64,000 nucleotides of DNA, from positions 1,522,501 through 1,586,500 of the forward strand of contig JACSYO010000384.1 in assembly GCA_016806645.1 (NCBI GenBank). Direction: 5' to 3'. Below are positions 11,048 through 22,856 of the stretch, one piece after another. The stretch comes from Ophiodon elongatus (Eukaryota; Chordata; Actinopteri; Perciformes; Hexagrammidae). Made by a program: the position numbers and the translations under genes. The first letter of the stretch is position 1, and the number at the start of each line of letters is the position of its first letter. Under the pieces are notes generated by a model. That model was not told the origin of the DNA, searched no databases, and worked only from the letters and a program-made list of their open reading frames with translations.

Positions 11048-12095
11048 AGTTGGCCGGGGTCGGCGTGTGCCGTCTCACCGATTCAGTAACAGATTTCCCT
11101 CTCTGCTCTACATACTGTGGAAACATCACATTTTCATGCCAGGTTTGGACCAAGAGGGAGCCACAGTGGGAGAAAGACTCGACGCGTCAGAGGCAGAAAA
11201 TAAAGACTCGCCTTTGTGGACATACATCTTTCCTGTGAGGAAAGAAAGCCTGGTATGATGTGAATGTGCCAGAAAAATAAGTGCTACACCACATTACAAC
11301 TTCCTTTGATTTGAACAGCGAGGTTGATCTTTACCTTGCTGTGTGGGTGGAGGTTCTGACAAAGAGGAGAAGAAAAACTACTGAGAGAAATGAAATTGAT
11401 GCAACAGCTTCCGACTAGGAGTTATCACTATGCAAAATACAATCCAAAGTTTAATTCAAAGTCTGCACATGACTTCTTTCATAGCAAGCCAAAAACACAC
11501 TGGTGTGATGTGGTCCACACACCCGACCATGATCTTCGATATAATCCACATTTCCATCCATTCAGCAATCAGATTCAAAACGCCATCTGTATCTAGTGCA
11601 ATGCCAACTAAGTTGGTTAATGTGATAACACTACCTGCATCACACAACAACATTGTAACTGTTAACTTTCCACTCTTCATACATTTACTATTCCATAACA
11701 GACCTTTACGCCGAAAGCTATGTTTGCATCTGGTTGCTATTTTACTGAATGTAGGCCTACTTGTTCCTGCCCATTGCTCTGGATGAAGGGAATTAAGCTC
11801 ATATGACGGACCGTACAAATCGAAAGTGACCGATACGAGCGCATTGTTTTACCCAAACGTTTTTCCAACTCTCGCCGACCAGAAAAGATGTCAAACATGC
11901 AGCCAGACATGCGGCCATCGCAGCATCATCCTCCTGCTGCTGGCACTGGCCGGACAGTGGAAATATGCGGCTCTCCCATTGCAACGAAAGAAAACAGTTA
12001 CCCTGGCCTCGGGGGGGACACGTTGGTGCACACAGCCGCTTAGTTTATTTAGGTGCTGTTTAAAAGAATATACAGACAGTATATAACAGTAGATA
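11043..12095. other. Unique sequence with a CpG-richer part, no gene seen
   Basis: Plus and minus frames of 118-120 codons overlap at 11430-11818 with no family match. About 11800-12060 is CpG-richer and contains a run of seven Gs (near 12010). It may be part of another old element or a small CpG cluster next to the hAT insertion that follows. Confidence 0.35.
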
Positions 12096-12857
12096 TTGTG
12101 AAGCAGTAGCGGCCGTGCGTTCCCCCTCGGCCTTCAGGTCTGTCCTCCACAGTCCTCCCTGGATGAATCCACCTCTTAATACCATCATGATGACGCCATG
12201 GCTCTAGAAACTATACATTTAGACAAACGCATTATAACTAGGCGTTGCATCACCTTAACGCAGCGTAGTCCGTCTTCAAAATGGCGTTGTTTGTATTTCT
12301 GCGACCAAATCTATCTCTTCTCCTCCATCAGCCATTGTGGGTTAAAACAATAACACAAAACAATCTATATCTACACGAATTAACGCTAGCTCCTTCAGGT
12401 CGCCACAGGTTGCTAGCTCCGCCTCTCACCAGCGGCATCCAATCAGAAGACGTGCCCGTGCTGACGTCATTGTACACCTGCATGCTGGCCCTGGTGTCGC
12501 CAACTCTAAATCTGATTGGTTAACACCACAGTTTAGATTCCGTTAGCTTTAAGCTACAGACGCCAGCACTGTTGATTCTGAAGGCATCAGGGCAGAGTTC
12601 TTGTTCCCTAGCAACACATGACGGCTGGAATCTGATTGGATAAGAGCTCTGACGTAAAGACCAGCCCTCCGCTCTCCACCTGAGGCTGGAAGCAGCGCAA
12701 CCAAGAGGGAAGCTATGAAATGAAGAGAATAGACTATGGGGAATAATTTAATACATATTTGTGGAAAAAATATATAAAAATTAAATTTATATTCTGATGA
12801 TGTTTAGGCCAGCAGAGAAGGCCTTGCTGGCCCTGACGGCCCGCTACTGCTGTGAAG
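12096..12857. mobile_element. hAT-like non-autonomous element with TIRs and near-perfect 8-bp duplication
   Basis: The element at 12104-12849 (746 bp) begins CAGTAGCGGCCGT and ends, read on the minus strand, CAGTAGCGGGCCGT: inverted ends differing by one inserted G, with the CAG...CTG termini usual for hAT. It is flanked by ttgtgaag (12096-12103) and ctgtgaag (12850-12857), seven of eight bases identical. The interior has CpG-rich unique sequence, a poly-AT stretch near 12750-12795 and no transposase frame. Small frames inside (for example plus 12281-12523) have no recognised domain. It is a MITE or a deletion derivative. The family name is not assigned. Confidence 0.75.
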
Positions 12858-12927
12858 AGTAGGTCATGAATAGTAGGTCATTAAATAGTTGAGGAGCCAT
12901 AAAGGCAAATTAACAGTCAACACTTTG

Positions 12928-12930
<3 letters not shown>

Positions 12931-12987
<57 letters not shown>
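12931..12987. repeat. (AT)n microsatellite, about 28 units
   Basis: An uninterrupted alternating AT run of about 57 bp. It can extrude as a cruciform and is likely to be length-variable. Confidence 0.98.
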
Positions 12988-12992
<5 letters not shown>

Positions 12993-14157
12993 GTGTGTTG
13001 CGTTGTAAATGGTTTAGACATATAAATTGAAGTAATACATTTTGTTCAGTGTCATGCACCAAAACGTGCCCAGCCCTTATGGGCAAGCACTACATCACAC
13101 TACAAACATAAACAGGAGCAATAACACAATGAGAGCAAATGAACAAAATATAATACATGTCAAACAAAGTCAAATAATTTCAAAGCAAATACGAAAACAA
13201 TGCATCCCCTGAGAGATTACAGCTATAAAACATTTCGAAGGCACATCTGAGGTACAGACTGTGCCTTCAAGACATGAAACACGCTCCTATGCTGTTAGTA
13301 GGCATTTAACACAAACTGTGCAATAAACATTATGTCCGTAAGCAGGGACTGAAATCGACATTGATCAGAGATGGGAAACAAATCAGGGCATTATGCAGAC
13401 ATTTTAAGGAAGAGCCTGTACCTCCGATTATGACATAAAGGACAATAGAAAAAAAAACTGTGCGTTTCATTTTCGACCTCCCAGATCACACAAGTAACAC
13501 ATTCTATTCTCCTCTGGAAACGAGAGGAAGTATCAGGTTTCCACTGCCAGCGGCAAGAAACTACATCTCAACCGGCAGACCGCCCTCTGTGCTCCCTTAT
13601 AAGTGATCAATAAAAAAAGCAGGCTGTATTCTATAAAAATGGATGGAAGCCAGAGGAAAAACAACATTTTATTAAAATAAAAATAAAATGTTCTGTTAGC
13701 TTTAGATTTTACACCATTGGGAGCCAATGGGACTCCAGATGTGAATTGGCTCACCTCTACAGTATGTTTAGGTCCAAAGCTAAATCCAAGAAAAAGTAAC
13801 TGACTCACATTAACAAAGGCGTAGGTTTCACTTCTACACTATGAAGTACTGCCAAACGCTCCCACCCACTACAACCCTCACAAGACTTCAAGAGGCAGGG
13901 GTATTATAATCATAGCTTAGAACTTTTACAAGACAATTATTAACCATTAAGAAAGTGTTACGAGATATCTAGAAATATTACATTTTTGAATATTAATTTC
14001 TTCAAGGTTTACAAACTACTTGGCAATCATTAAAAAGTACTTAATATAGTATAAAAAAATGTATAAAGTGTGCAATAATGATAGGTAAACATTAATTATC
14101 ATTTCGTTGTTCGTCAACTGTAAAATAACTACCTAATTAACAATATGACATGTATTA
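12988..14157. other. AT-rich unique sequence, no gene seen
   Basis: No open frame above 91 codons and no domain resemblance. The sequence becomes very AT-rich from about 13900. Confidence 0.4.
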
Positions 14158-14378
14158 GTGGTAAATACAAAAGATGTATCGCACCTTTCTAGTCTTTTGA
14201 CAACTCAAAGCACTACATTTAACACATCAGGACTAACTAACCAGACACCATAGGCACATCTTTTGGGAGTTAGGTGTCTTGCTCAAGGACACATCGACAT
14301 GGTCTGAAGGAAGCCGGGGATCGAACCGCCGCTCTTCTGATTAAAAGACGATCCACTCTAGCTCTGCGCCACAACCCT
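14158..14378 (-). mobile_element. tRNA-derived SINE, apparently full length
   Basis: Read on the minus strand, the element starts ggttgtggcgcagagctag, with an A-box-like TGGCGCAGAG (14362-14371). It has a B-box GGTTCGATCCC (14317-14327), both RNA polymerase III internal promoter parts inherited from a tRNA. The body word tccttgagcaagacacctaa follows. The 3' part contains tgctttgagttgtcaaaagac and tagaaaggtgcgatac, and it ends in tatttacca. Head, body and tail are in one orientation and order, as in the common teleost SINE of this type, so this copy is a reference for the disordered pieces at 46.2-46.5 kb. No clear target duplication was found. Confidence 0.8.
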
Positions 14379-15695
14379 AATGATGACTATCATTATGTGT
14401 TAGGGCCAATTAGGGTTATCAAGCGCCATTCCAAACACTTGCAGACTCTGTTGTTTGTGTCACACCAGTGAACATTAAAAAAGTAATACCTTTACTTCGA
14501 CTTCTCGGGATCCCTGCTGTGAAGCGTAGCCATCGCTGATTCCCTTGGGGCGTATCTCATTTGCTAACTTCGGCTTCCTGTCCTCTCATTTCCCTCGTCT
14601 CATCAGAGAGAACGACGGGCAAATTGTTTGCACATCACACAATTCACTCTCAAAGAAACGTAATGTTTTCCACAGCACTTTACAAAATGAATGTGCAACG
14701 GTGCCTTAATTTCAGTAATTTCTGATTAAAATCATAAAGAGGTTCTCTTTTTGTCATTTTGTTTGTTTTCTTCCCACACTGAGATCAAATTAGGTGTGTA
14801 ACAGTCCCAGAAAATATGTTTGGGCTTGGTCTAATCTTATTATTTTTCCATAATGTGACACATAACTGCTGCAACCTGACTCCACTCAGCCTGCAATCCT
14901 TCACTGGTTAATAATTGCCCCACCCAAATAATAGAGAGAGAGAGGTGTCAGCCGATAGTACCGTTTCCTATGTGGTCATTGTGTTTCAAAGTTCATCACT
15001 CAGTCTCAACTACATCTTTTACATTTCCCCAGAATGGAAGCTGTCTCCCGGGGCTGGTGAAGGGGAAATGGGCCTGAGACCTATCTGCTGAGCCATAATC
15101 CTATCAATAATGAATCAGCTCTGTACACATGAACACATCCCCCTCACTCTGCTTTTGGATGAAAGCTTTTCAATGTTGAGAGTTCACCTCTGACCCTTTT
15201 CTGTTATATTTTCCCTCTCAGAGCTGGAAGATCTTCACCCTTTTGTTTCTCCTGGTTTCTGGAGGGGAATGGCCACCATGCTTCATCAGGACTGAAATGT
15301 TGGCAGGGTTTCATTCCCGTAAAGAAATTACAGCACCTGACGTATTTGTTCAAGACACTTTCAATCAGAAAAACAACTTTAATTTGCACAATCAGCAGCT
15401 GCAATATGTGGTGAGAATTCAGGCTTCCAATGGGAGCTTTAACCAAAATGAATTTGGGCCTTCTCTTTATCAAGCAAATCATACCACAAAGAAGGAACAG
15501 CATGGGGGAAGGACGTCATACGGAAAAGAGAACATAAATGTATCTGCCAGGATTAACATTAATATGTCATAGCAGCGTATTCTCCCTTTAAATTTGAATC
15601 AGATTTGTGCAGGTTTTATGTCTACATGGATCACTTTTTTCTTTTCTTTCTAAACTGCCACTGTGAAGGAGCAGTCATCAAAAGGCTTAGTCAAA
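14379..15695. other. Unique sequence, no gene seen
   Basis: No gene or transposon end recognised. Overlapping 99- and 109-codon frames on opposite strands at 15204-15572 lack any known motif. Confidence 0.4.
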
Positions 15696-15778
15696 GGCAC
15701 ACACAAACACGCACACGCACACGCACACTCACAGAGACACGCACACTCACAGAGACAGACACACACACACACACACAC
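15696..15778. repeat. Compound CA/CG-type microsatellite
   Basis: Variant units cacacg and cactcacagaga, in which gcacactcacagagaca is repeated almost exactly in tandem, run into a pure (AC)n run at about 15759-15777. It is an interrupted and therefore older microsatellite. Confidence 0.9.
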
Positions 15779-18419
15779 TCTCCCAGCGACTTAGTTTGCC
15801 CTCCACAGTGCCTCTTTGAAATGTGCCACTGTGCTCCCGAACAAAGGTAATAATGTCTCTCTTCTGCTGGTATCTGGGTCGAATGAGATCAATCAGTCTT
15901 TGGGTGAAGAATGAGCATGTGCATCGCTCTTTTGTCACCAGTGTCGAGACATAGGGGGCGGCAGGGATGAGCCTGATGTAAATCAAAAGACCTTCGGTTC
16001 ACCCGGGGAGACGTGGTTCAGACACTATCTGCCCTGGCCATCAGTGACCCTCAGTCCCTGAACAATGGGTCATTATAGAGCCCCGAGAGGCCTTAATAGA
16101 CCGACTGACGGATGAACTTGGAAAGGTGTGCTTATGTGTCTTTGTGTGTGCAGAATAATGTTGTGTAATGCAGTGGGAAGCTGGGAATTCTGGATATCAC
16201 TCTCCCTGTGTGCAACTATAAAGCTGACACATATGTTGCCTGTTGAGTTTAAAAAGCAATGCACTGGCTTTCTAGTCCATGTGGATCTTTTGCAAGTGGA
16301 GTCCACACCTGACTCCAGGAAGGACGAATGCTTAAGGTCGCAGTGATTCAGTGTTATTTGATTCTCCCGTCAACAATGGAGGTGCTTCAGGTTTGACTGT
16401 AGTAACAAGTTCTGTGGCTTTTTAAAATGTATTTATTTATCTATTGTGAAAATACCAAGCCACAAGGCACATTACTGAAAAGGTGTGGGAAAAGGCATTC
16501 CTTTATTTTGGTGAACAGACTGCTGGTAAAATTCTGCAAGAAACCTAAAATAATCTAACAGGAAAATCAAACATGTCTAAATGGGGAAAATATAGGCCAA
16601 TCTTTCTGAAATATACTGTATGAATGAAATTCTGAAAAGAGTCTACAACTTGGACTCCACATCTACTGTGGGCTCTTTTGCATAAAAGTAAGCTTAACCG
16701 TGAATCCTTAAAACTCAACTGATATAACTGAGCTGTGAGGAAACAAAATCAGGAAATATATTCATATCATTAATCAAGCCTTGACCAAAATAAAGTAGCC
16801 ATATCTGGAACTTTTTTTTTAAGGAAGTGAGCCGCTTGTTTTTTACTCAAACACAGCTGCTTTCTCCTCCTAGTCAATTTTGAAGGGTCAGTTTGTCCAA
16901 AATAAGCATTATTTCCTGTCGTCCCTTTTATTGGTATTTCTCCATGTAGAAAGTGTTGGTTGCATTTATCCAGCTTTTGAGATATTTTGGATTGCGGCCT
17001 GCTCCTTAACACAATGGAGGTGCCTGGAATTTAGTGTGTTTACTTACAGCAGTGAAATGGTTTTTAGAAAGTTCATGAGCAACACCCTTTCCACAAACAA
17101 CGGCCAGTACAATGGAGGGGAATAGATAATCCACAGAACACACTGTCTGTCTTTTATTAGGGGCTGTTGTGAAAATATGGAAAATCCATCCAAATCAAAT
17201 TGTATTGAGGTGGAAGGGGAAATATCAGTGACACATGTCTCCAAATCTGGACAAGTTAGACCAAAACCTGATGCACAGCTGCAGCATTTCCAAGCAGAGG
17301 CTAATGCCATGCTTTACCCAAGACCGCATCTACCCGAAATACTGCATCTTTGCTAACATCAGTAACATTAACCATAACAAGCCCCCACCACAACCAAAAG
17401 CAAAGGCTCACTCCGGCTAGTTGCTCCATAATTTGGCAACCCCGTGAAAAACGCATGGAATACCATTATTATGTAATCTGGCATTTTGGTTAGCATATTA
17501 AGCAAACAATTAGCAAGCTTGTCAGTATCTTTAAATCACTTTATCACAGCGTATCTTAAACATAGAGGTAAAACTCGCCACTAATCGTCTTCACCTGTTT
17601 GGTTCAATGGCTGTTTGGAGACCTTGGGTTCAGATAAATGAGCTTCCACTATAACGGCCCTAAACTTTGGCGGCACTCGATTAGGTGGTGGGAAAAGGGT
17701 CCTGGCTGGGAGCTTAGTCACCATCACAGTCAGACTTCACCTCAGCCATTTAGCACCTAGCATACACCCCTATTGCTAGTGGCTTGACAGGACGTCAATA
17801 CAACCAGACATGCGCTAATGGTAACGGGAAAGACTACCGAGTCTCCGACAAACAATATGTGGTTCTAACGAAGTCAGGAGGTGCTGCATATTTTTATTTT
17901 ATTTTTCCTCTGAGAACAATCGATAGATGCAACGTGTATCCTAAAACTACTGCGGGGAAAGTTAAATTAGGCTCCAGTGATAGTTTTGCTTCACACATGT
18001 ATATAATTTGGAGATGCCCTGGGACTCAACGGAGTCAGCAAATAAAGTTAGGGAGGGGGAGCTAATACAAGGAGGTGTCAAGAAAAACAAGAAACTTCCA
18101 TTAAAAAGTAAAATACCAAAGCCCACAGGGATTATTGAGCAGGGGAGAGATAGCCTGTCTCCACGTAACAGCGATAGCTTCACCCAAACCCACTTTATAA
18201 AGACTGAACAAACAGTGTGCTGCTTACCCAAGCCACACCATTGTGTAGTTGTATTTGTTGCAGAGACTCCTGCAAAGAAATCGTCTTTTTCCTTCGGCAG
18301 TCTCATTTGGTGCACATCAGATATACTCTCCTCTTTCACTTGGGTAAACAATGGCAGGGAGATGGAGCCGGTGACTCAGTCCTCGGTAGATGCTGCACTT
18401 CACTGCCATATGAAAGTTT
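15779..18419. other. Unique sequence, no gene seen
   Basis: No recognised gene. The overlapping frames at 17962-18421 (129 codons minus, 137 codons plus) were examined: no domain, signal peptide or splice context supports them. The interval is otherwise mixed-composition unique sequence. Confidence 0.35.
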
Positions 18420-18800
18420 AATCAAAAGAGCAGGAGGCAGGAGTATCTCAGGGGACAGGCACAGAGCCACCAACCAGGAAGCTTTGGCAAGAGGTCTCAT
18501 ATCAAATTTAGAAGTCATTAGGATTGCTAATAAGCACTGGCCAATGCCATGAGCCTTGCTTGAGAGAACACAGCAAATGAAACGCTCCTCCTCATCTTAA
18601 GTCCCGCAGGAGAGGCCAGAGAGAGGCCAGAGATTTCCATACGCATTTTTAATAAAATCCAGCATAATGAAAGATAAACAAGCGGGAGGCAGGATGGAGT
18701 GATATTTAATAACCGCCGACTTCTTGCCTCCCCAGGTATCTATCCTCCCTCAACGGACCCTTGTGTCAATACAGACTGCAAAGTGTTTAATCTAGAGTGA
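18420..18800. promoter_or_regulatory. Conserved-element-like block (candidate enhancer)
   Basis: Dense, non-repetitive sequence with homeodomain-type words (gtcattaggattgctaataag, tttttaataaaatcc, gatatttaataaccgcc) and a local duplication of gagaggccaga (18612-18632). No open frame or transposon signature. This is inference from texture only. Confidence 0.15.
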
Positions 18801-20712
18801 TAAGTCCAATCATAAAGATTAAAACCAGGGAACATCACCACAGCTTGTGAAACAGGATCTTTGCTGGAGAATAAAATCAATGTGCTGGTGAGGCTTCGTG
18901 GTACAGTAGCCACTTAGAAGCCCAGACAGGTTGTTAAAGGATGCGAGAACGACTTAGTGCAAGGTCAATTGTGATCCTGTGGCAGTTTCAGCTTTTTGCA
19001 AGCTTATCCCCGATCCCTCTTCTCAGAGTGCATCAATGCTGCCGCTGAGGGTGCATGAAATGTATGGTCCAGTTTGCTACATTTGCCACCAGTGTGCTAT
19101 AAATGAGTGCAACGAGACATATGGCCAGTTTGGTCGCAGTGAAATATCCAGCCCATTTCCCAGTGTAGGAGGTGAACTCCCACGTCGCACTCTGAGGGGG
19201 CTTTTGATAGAACCCATGATGTGGAAGGTAGAAATCCGTTCAGAGCAGCAAAGGCAGAAATTGTCCAGCAATTATATGTGTTTATCAGCTAGAAAGTCTT
19301 TCTAAACACCTTCCAGAAGAAATTGGACCACTTGGGAACTGATTCCAAAAAAAAAAAAAAGGTGAGGAAATAGGTTTCTAGTGTTGGGGTTAGAGTTAGG
19401 GGTCGTGCTTCACCCGTTACCTTATGGGTATATGTGGAATTATACTGTGAATATTAGAGCTGCATATGCAATTTAGACCCATTTCACCCATTGAAAAAGA
19501 AAAGGTGACTGTTTGCATCATTCCTGGTTTTCAGGTCCCCAAATTCAGTCTGACACGTAAACTGCACTTTTTTTACCAACTCTGCCAGTCTGATCAGAAA
19601 GGCTAGTTATAAAATGTTTGGAAGGCAAAGCTTCTTTGAAAAGACCAGGACCATGTGGCTATTTAAGAAACACCAGTTTTAAAACGCCCAGTGACCAAAT
19701 TAGTGTCAAAACCTGATAGGGTGAACTTAAACTGTGTCAGTTGTTTGGAATGAGACTCTATTGCAGCCTCTTCTCCAGCTTTTAAGACTAACAACACAGG
19801 TGTAACTGTGGAAACTGTAGAAATAGCATAGCTATAATCTATCAACGGGAAGAAAACAATTGCCAAGGGAAAAAAAAAGAAGCAATTAAATAGTGATCAG
19901 TATTACTTGCCAAAAGTTGAATGGCACCTTCATCTTTCTTAAAGCCAGGATAAAAGACCAAGATTAAATGGAATGAACAATGCACTGTAAGCTTGGTTCA
20001 TGATGTGCGATTTCAAAAAAAGAAAAAGAAAGAACATTTGGGCATGATTGACGCCACAAGGACTAGTCAGCACATTGTTCCACACTGATAGCCAAAACGC
20101 TTAGAGGCAGCAACTCACTACACAGCATTTGACGAGGTGACAAAAGGAGCAAAAAAAGAGTAAAAGAAGTATTATCAAAAAGATTCTATCACCAGACTTG
20201 CTGTGCACCGCTGAGAACATTGTGTAATTTTGAGAAGATTAATCAGAGCAAAATAAGGGTTTGGAGAACCTTTTGCACACATTCAAGTGGGAACTCTCGA
20301 ACCCAGCTTTTTAAACAATGTGGTAATCAAAATGTCCCTACCAAGGTGAGTTATTGATACCTTTAGCACAGCAGCACAAACACACTGGCTTTTGGCTGTT
20401 ACAAACTTCTACTGTACCCAGTTGATTCGGCTGACTCATGGTGCTAAAGCCTATTATTAGCTTCAGCTGAACATGACGATGCATTTTTACACAGTGGACT
20501 CTTTCCCCACATTTATTCAATTGGTGTGATGCTAGAGAGGGATCAGTGTGAACAAAGGAATGATTACAGCAACCCAAAACTATTTCAGTGTATATATGGC
20601 TGCGTGAATATTACATTAACATATATTTGAATAAAGTAAATAAAAAAAATAACTCAAACCTATCATATAACTGTTGAGATCTGGGAAATACAGTGACATT
20701 GCAAATAAAGTA
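18801..20712. other. Unique sequence, no gene seen
   Basis: Short A-rich runs near 19349-19362 and 19870. No gene, SINE or LINE motif recognised. The 108-codon plus frame at 18979-19305 has no resemblance to a known domain. Confidence 0.4.
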
Positions 20713-21238
20713 GTCAGTCCCTCAAGGACCCCTTTTCTATCATTAAATTAACTGACGACCCCTGTCAAAGTGACATATTTTATGGATAGGTCATTACATA
20801 GTCAGTACATAACAATAACAGTACAGAACAACTGATGAACTGTGCAATTAACATCAGAGATGAGTTCACCGGTTTTTAAGGACATTTTTAACACCAATCT
20901 TTGTGTTATGTATTTTTCTTATTTTTAACAGTCGCACATACTTAATATGCTTCTTTTTTGACAAAGGCAGGGATAGCTCTCTGACACTTTGCCATTGTGC
21001 TCTTAGCTCCTTTGGTTGTTTTAACGTCATGCCTTTGTAATGCAGGACGAGGCTGTTTAGTGGAGAGGGAAGCTTCTGTGAATACCGCTTTGTGTTCAGG
21101 TCTCCACAGTGACCTTATCCTGTTACTTTAGAAATAACAATTTCATTTAGTTTTCTTCACAGAAATGAATGAAAGGCTGACACATAGGCCGACTGTTTAT
21201 TAAAATAGCAGGGACCCCCAAGTTGGGAACCAGTGGTT
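20713..21238 (-). mobile_element. Non-autonomous DNA element, probably hAT-like
   Basis: On the minus strand the segment begins ccactggttcccaacttggg then ggtccctgctattttaat. It continues through cacataggc and caaagtgacattttat-type words (mirror of gacccctgtcaaagtgac at 20758-20775) to aaaaggggtccttgaggga. An 'actggttcccaa-c-tgggg' start and a 'ggggtcc..' end are typical of an abundant fish MITE family, as I recall it. The distal terminus (expected 'gggaaccact' type) is not recognisable and no duplication was found, so the copy is probably truncated at the 20.7-kb side. Confidence 0.5.
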
Positions 21239-22449
21239 TGGATTATCATTTAGGCTCGTTTACAATCTGTTTGACTGTCTGACTTGCATCAATGTCGATG
21301 TCATTTAATAGCTATTAGAGTGAGTACATTGTTACATTGCCTACAAAAATAAGACCTATGTTGTAATTAACTTGAAAGTATCTTCTTACAAATTAATTTT
21401 CCCTTTTCAGGGTCTGTAAATGTCGACAGGCTCATTAAACTGCCCTGTAGTTGCATTATTGATGACATTGATCAATGCCACATAGAAAGCACACTAACTA
21501 AGAAAGTCCTCCTGACCTTCTGCTGGCTAAATTTAAAAAGGTATACATTTCCAAGCATTCTATCCTTGAAAAAGAAGAAACTATGTAGTATAAAGTAATG
21601 TGGTTGTCTGTACATCAACTTTACGCTGAATGTCAAGAGAGCAAAAGAAAAATGTGCAGTTTGCTGAATGAGCGTGACGATGGCGGTTGTGGGGCGAGGG
21701 GCATGACGAGCGTGAAGTGATAGATGATGCAATTGTGAATCCCCTTCATTAGTTAAATAGTCCCTGGCTTCTCATGTGCCATTTGACTGCAGTGTAATGT
21801 GAGCAAAAAGTTGTCTACGTGCAATTAAATCAGACTGTTAACACCGAGGGCTGCATACTCACTACGGCGTGAATGAAAACATCAGAAATCTTCCCCTTCT
21901 GCAATTATTTTATCAAAACATTCCTCACAAACCATCACAATTCCCCAGTTTAAAGCTAGTCATTCTGATTATTCTGAAATAATCACCCGATTTACATAAA
22001 GTGGATCATTATAGAGCTTTCGGAGCAGGAGGTATCTGAACAAAATAACAAACGCAGTGTTTAACCTTCCCCCTGGAGACTTTACATACATACTTAATGA
22101 TAAGGCCCATTTAGCAGGTGCACCCAGGGAGGTTCCCATAAAATTACCCATAATGTCTATATGATTAGCCTATATGTTATGTCCTACTAGCTCCTGAAAG
22201 CAATGCTAATTGTGGAGTACTAGGTAAGTAATACACAACGCAGCTTGATTCTTTTTAACTCACTTACATAAATAGAAGCTTCTGCTGTTCTAAAAATCCA
22301 TTAAAATATCACAAAGCTCAGTTGTTGAGGAACAGAAACATGGTCATTTGAATTCTAAAATCTCAAAAATCACCTTGTACACCTACAAAAAGAGTTTCTA
22401 ATTGAATTTCAGTAGCTACATACATTGGGACTGGTGCACTATTTCACGG
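21239..22449. other. Unique sequence, no gene seen
   Basis: 21740-21950 is high-complexity, conserved-element-like sequence (cattagttaaatag, gtgcaattaaatcag, tgcaattattttatc). Nothing else is recognised. The word tactaggtaagtaat at 22218-22232 is donor-like on the plus strand but has no acceptor or frame attached. Confidence 0.35.
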
Positions 22450-22856
22450 TAACATTCTACACTCCCTGTGATAAATTACGGTCTCAGTTTTAAATGGTTT
22501 AAAAAACGTGGTTGATGTTGTAAATTGAAACAAAACACATAAAAAAAAAAAAGAAAACGCTCCAAAACTACCTAGTAGTTATCCAGGAAAGAAAACTACA
22601 ACTTAGTTATATTTAGGCAACAAAAACATGACAAGGACAGCGGTCTCCTGGGTGTAATCCTGTTTTTTTTTATTATTTTTTTTAAACCAATCCACTACCC
22701 AACCATCTCCCTACACGGACTTCCACGGATTCATTTGAAAATGATTTGTGATACGTCAAAAGCAAACGTAAACCAAAATAAAATAGGTTTCCCCAAAAAC
22801 GTAATTCACAAAGCAGTCTCGTTGTATGGGAACATAACTTTTAGGAGATCGGGCTG
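22450..22856 (+). repeat. Dispersed DNA element family, copy A
   Basis: The right part (acccaaccatctccctac near 22699-22716; gatttgtgatacgtcaaaag near 22743-22762; gttgtatgggaacataac at 22821-22838; ending taggagatcgggctg) matches the reverse complement of the element at 36822-37291. The shared order of at least five blocks over about 400 bp shows common descent. The left end is diverged and placed approximately. In copy B the terminal block is present at both ends in inverted orientation, so the family is a TIR-bearing non-autonomous DNA element. Confidence 0.65.

Noticed and set aside
10774..11238. 154-codon plus frame with an Arg-Glu run
   Set aside because: The middle is the (GA)n microsatellite and the flanks show no domain.
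14158..14378. Functional tRNA gene
   Set aside because: A- and B-box words are present, but the tRNA-like part does not fold into a complete cloverleaf by eye, and the body and tail are those of a SINE.
19380..19405. Telomere-like ggggttagagttagggg
   Set aside because: Only two or three degenerate units; no array.
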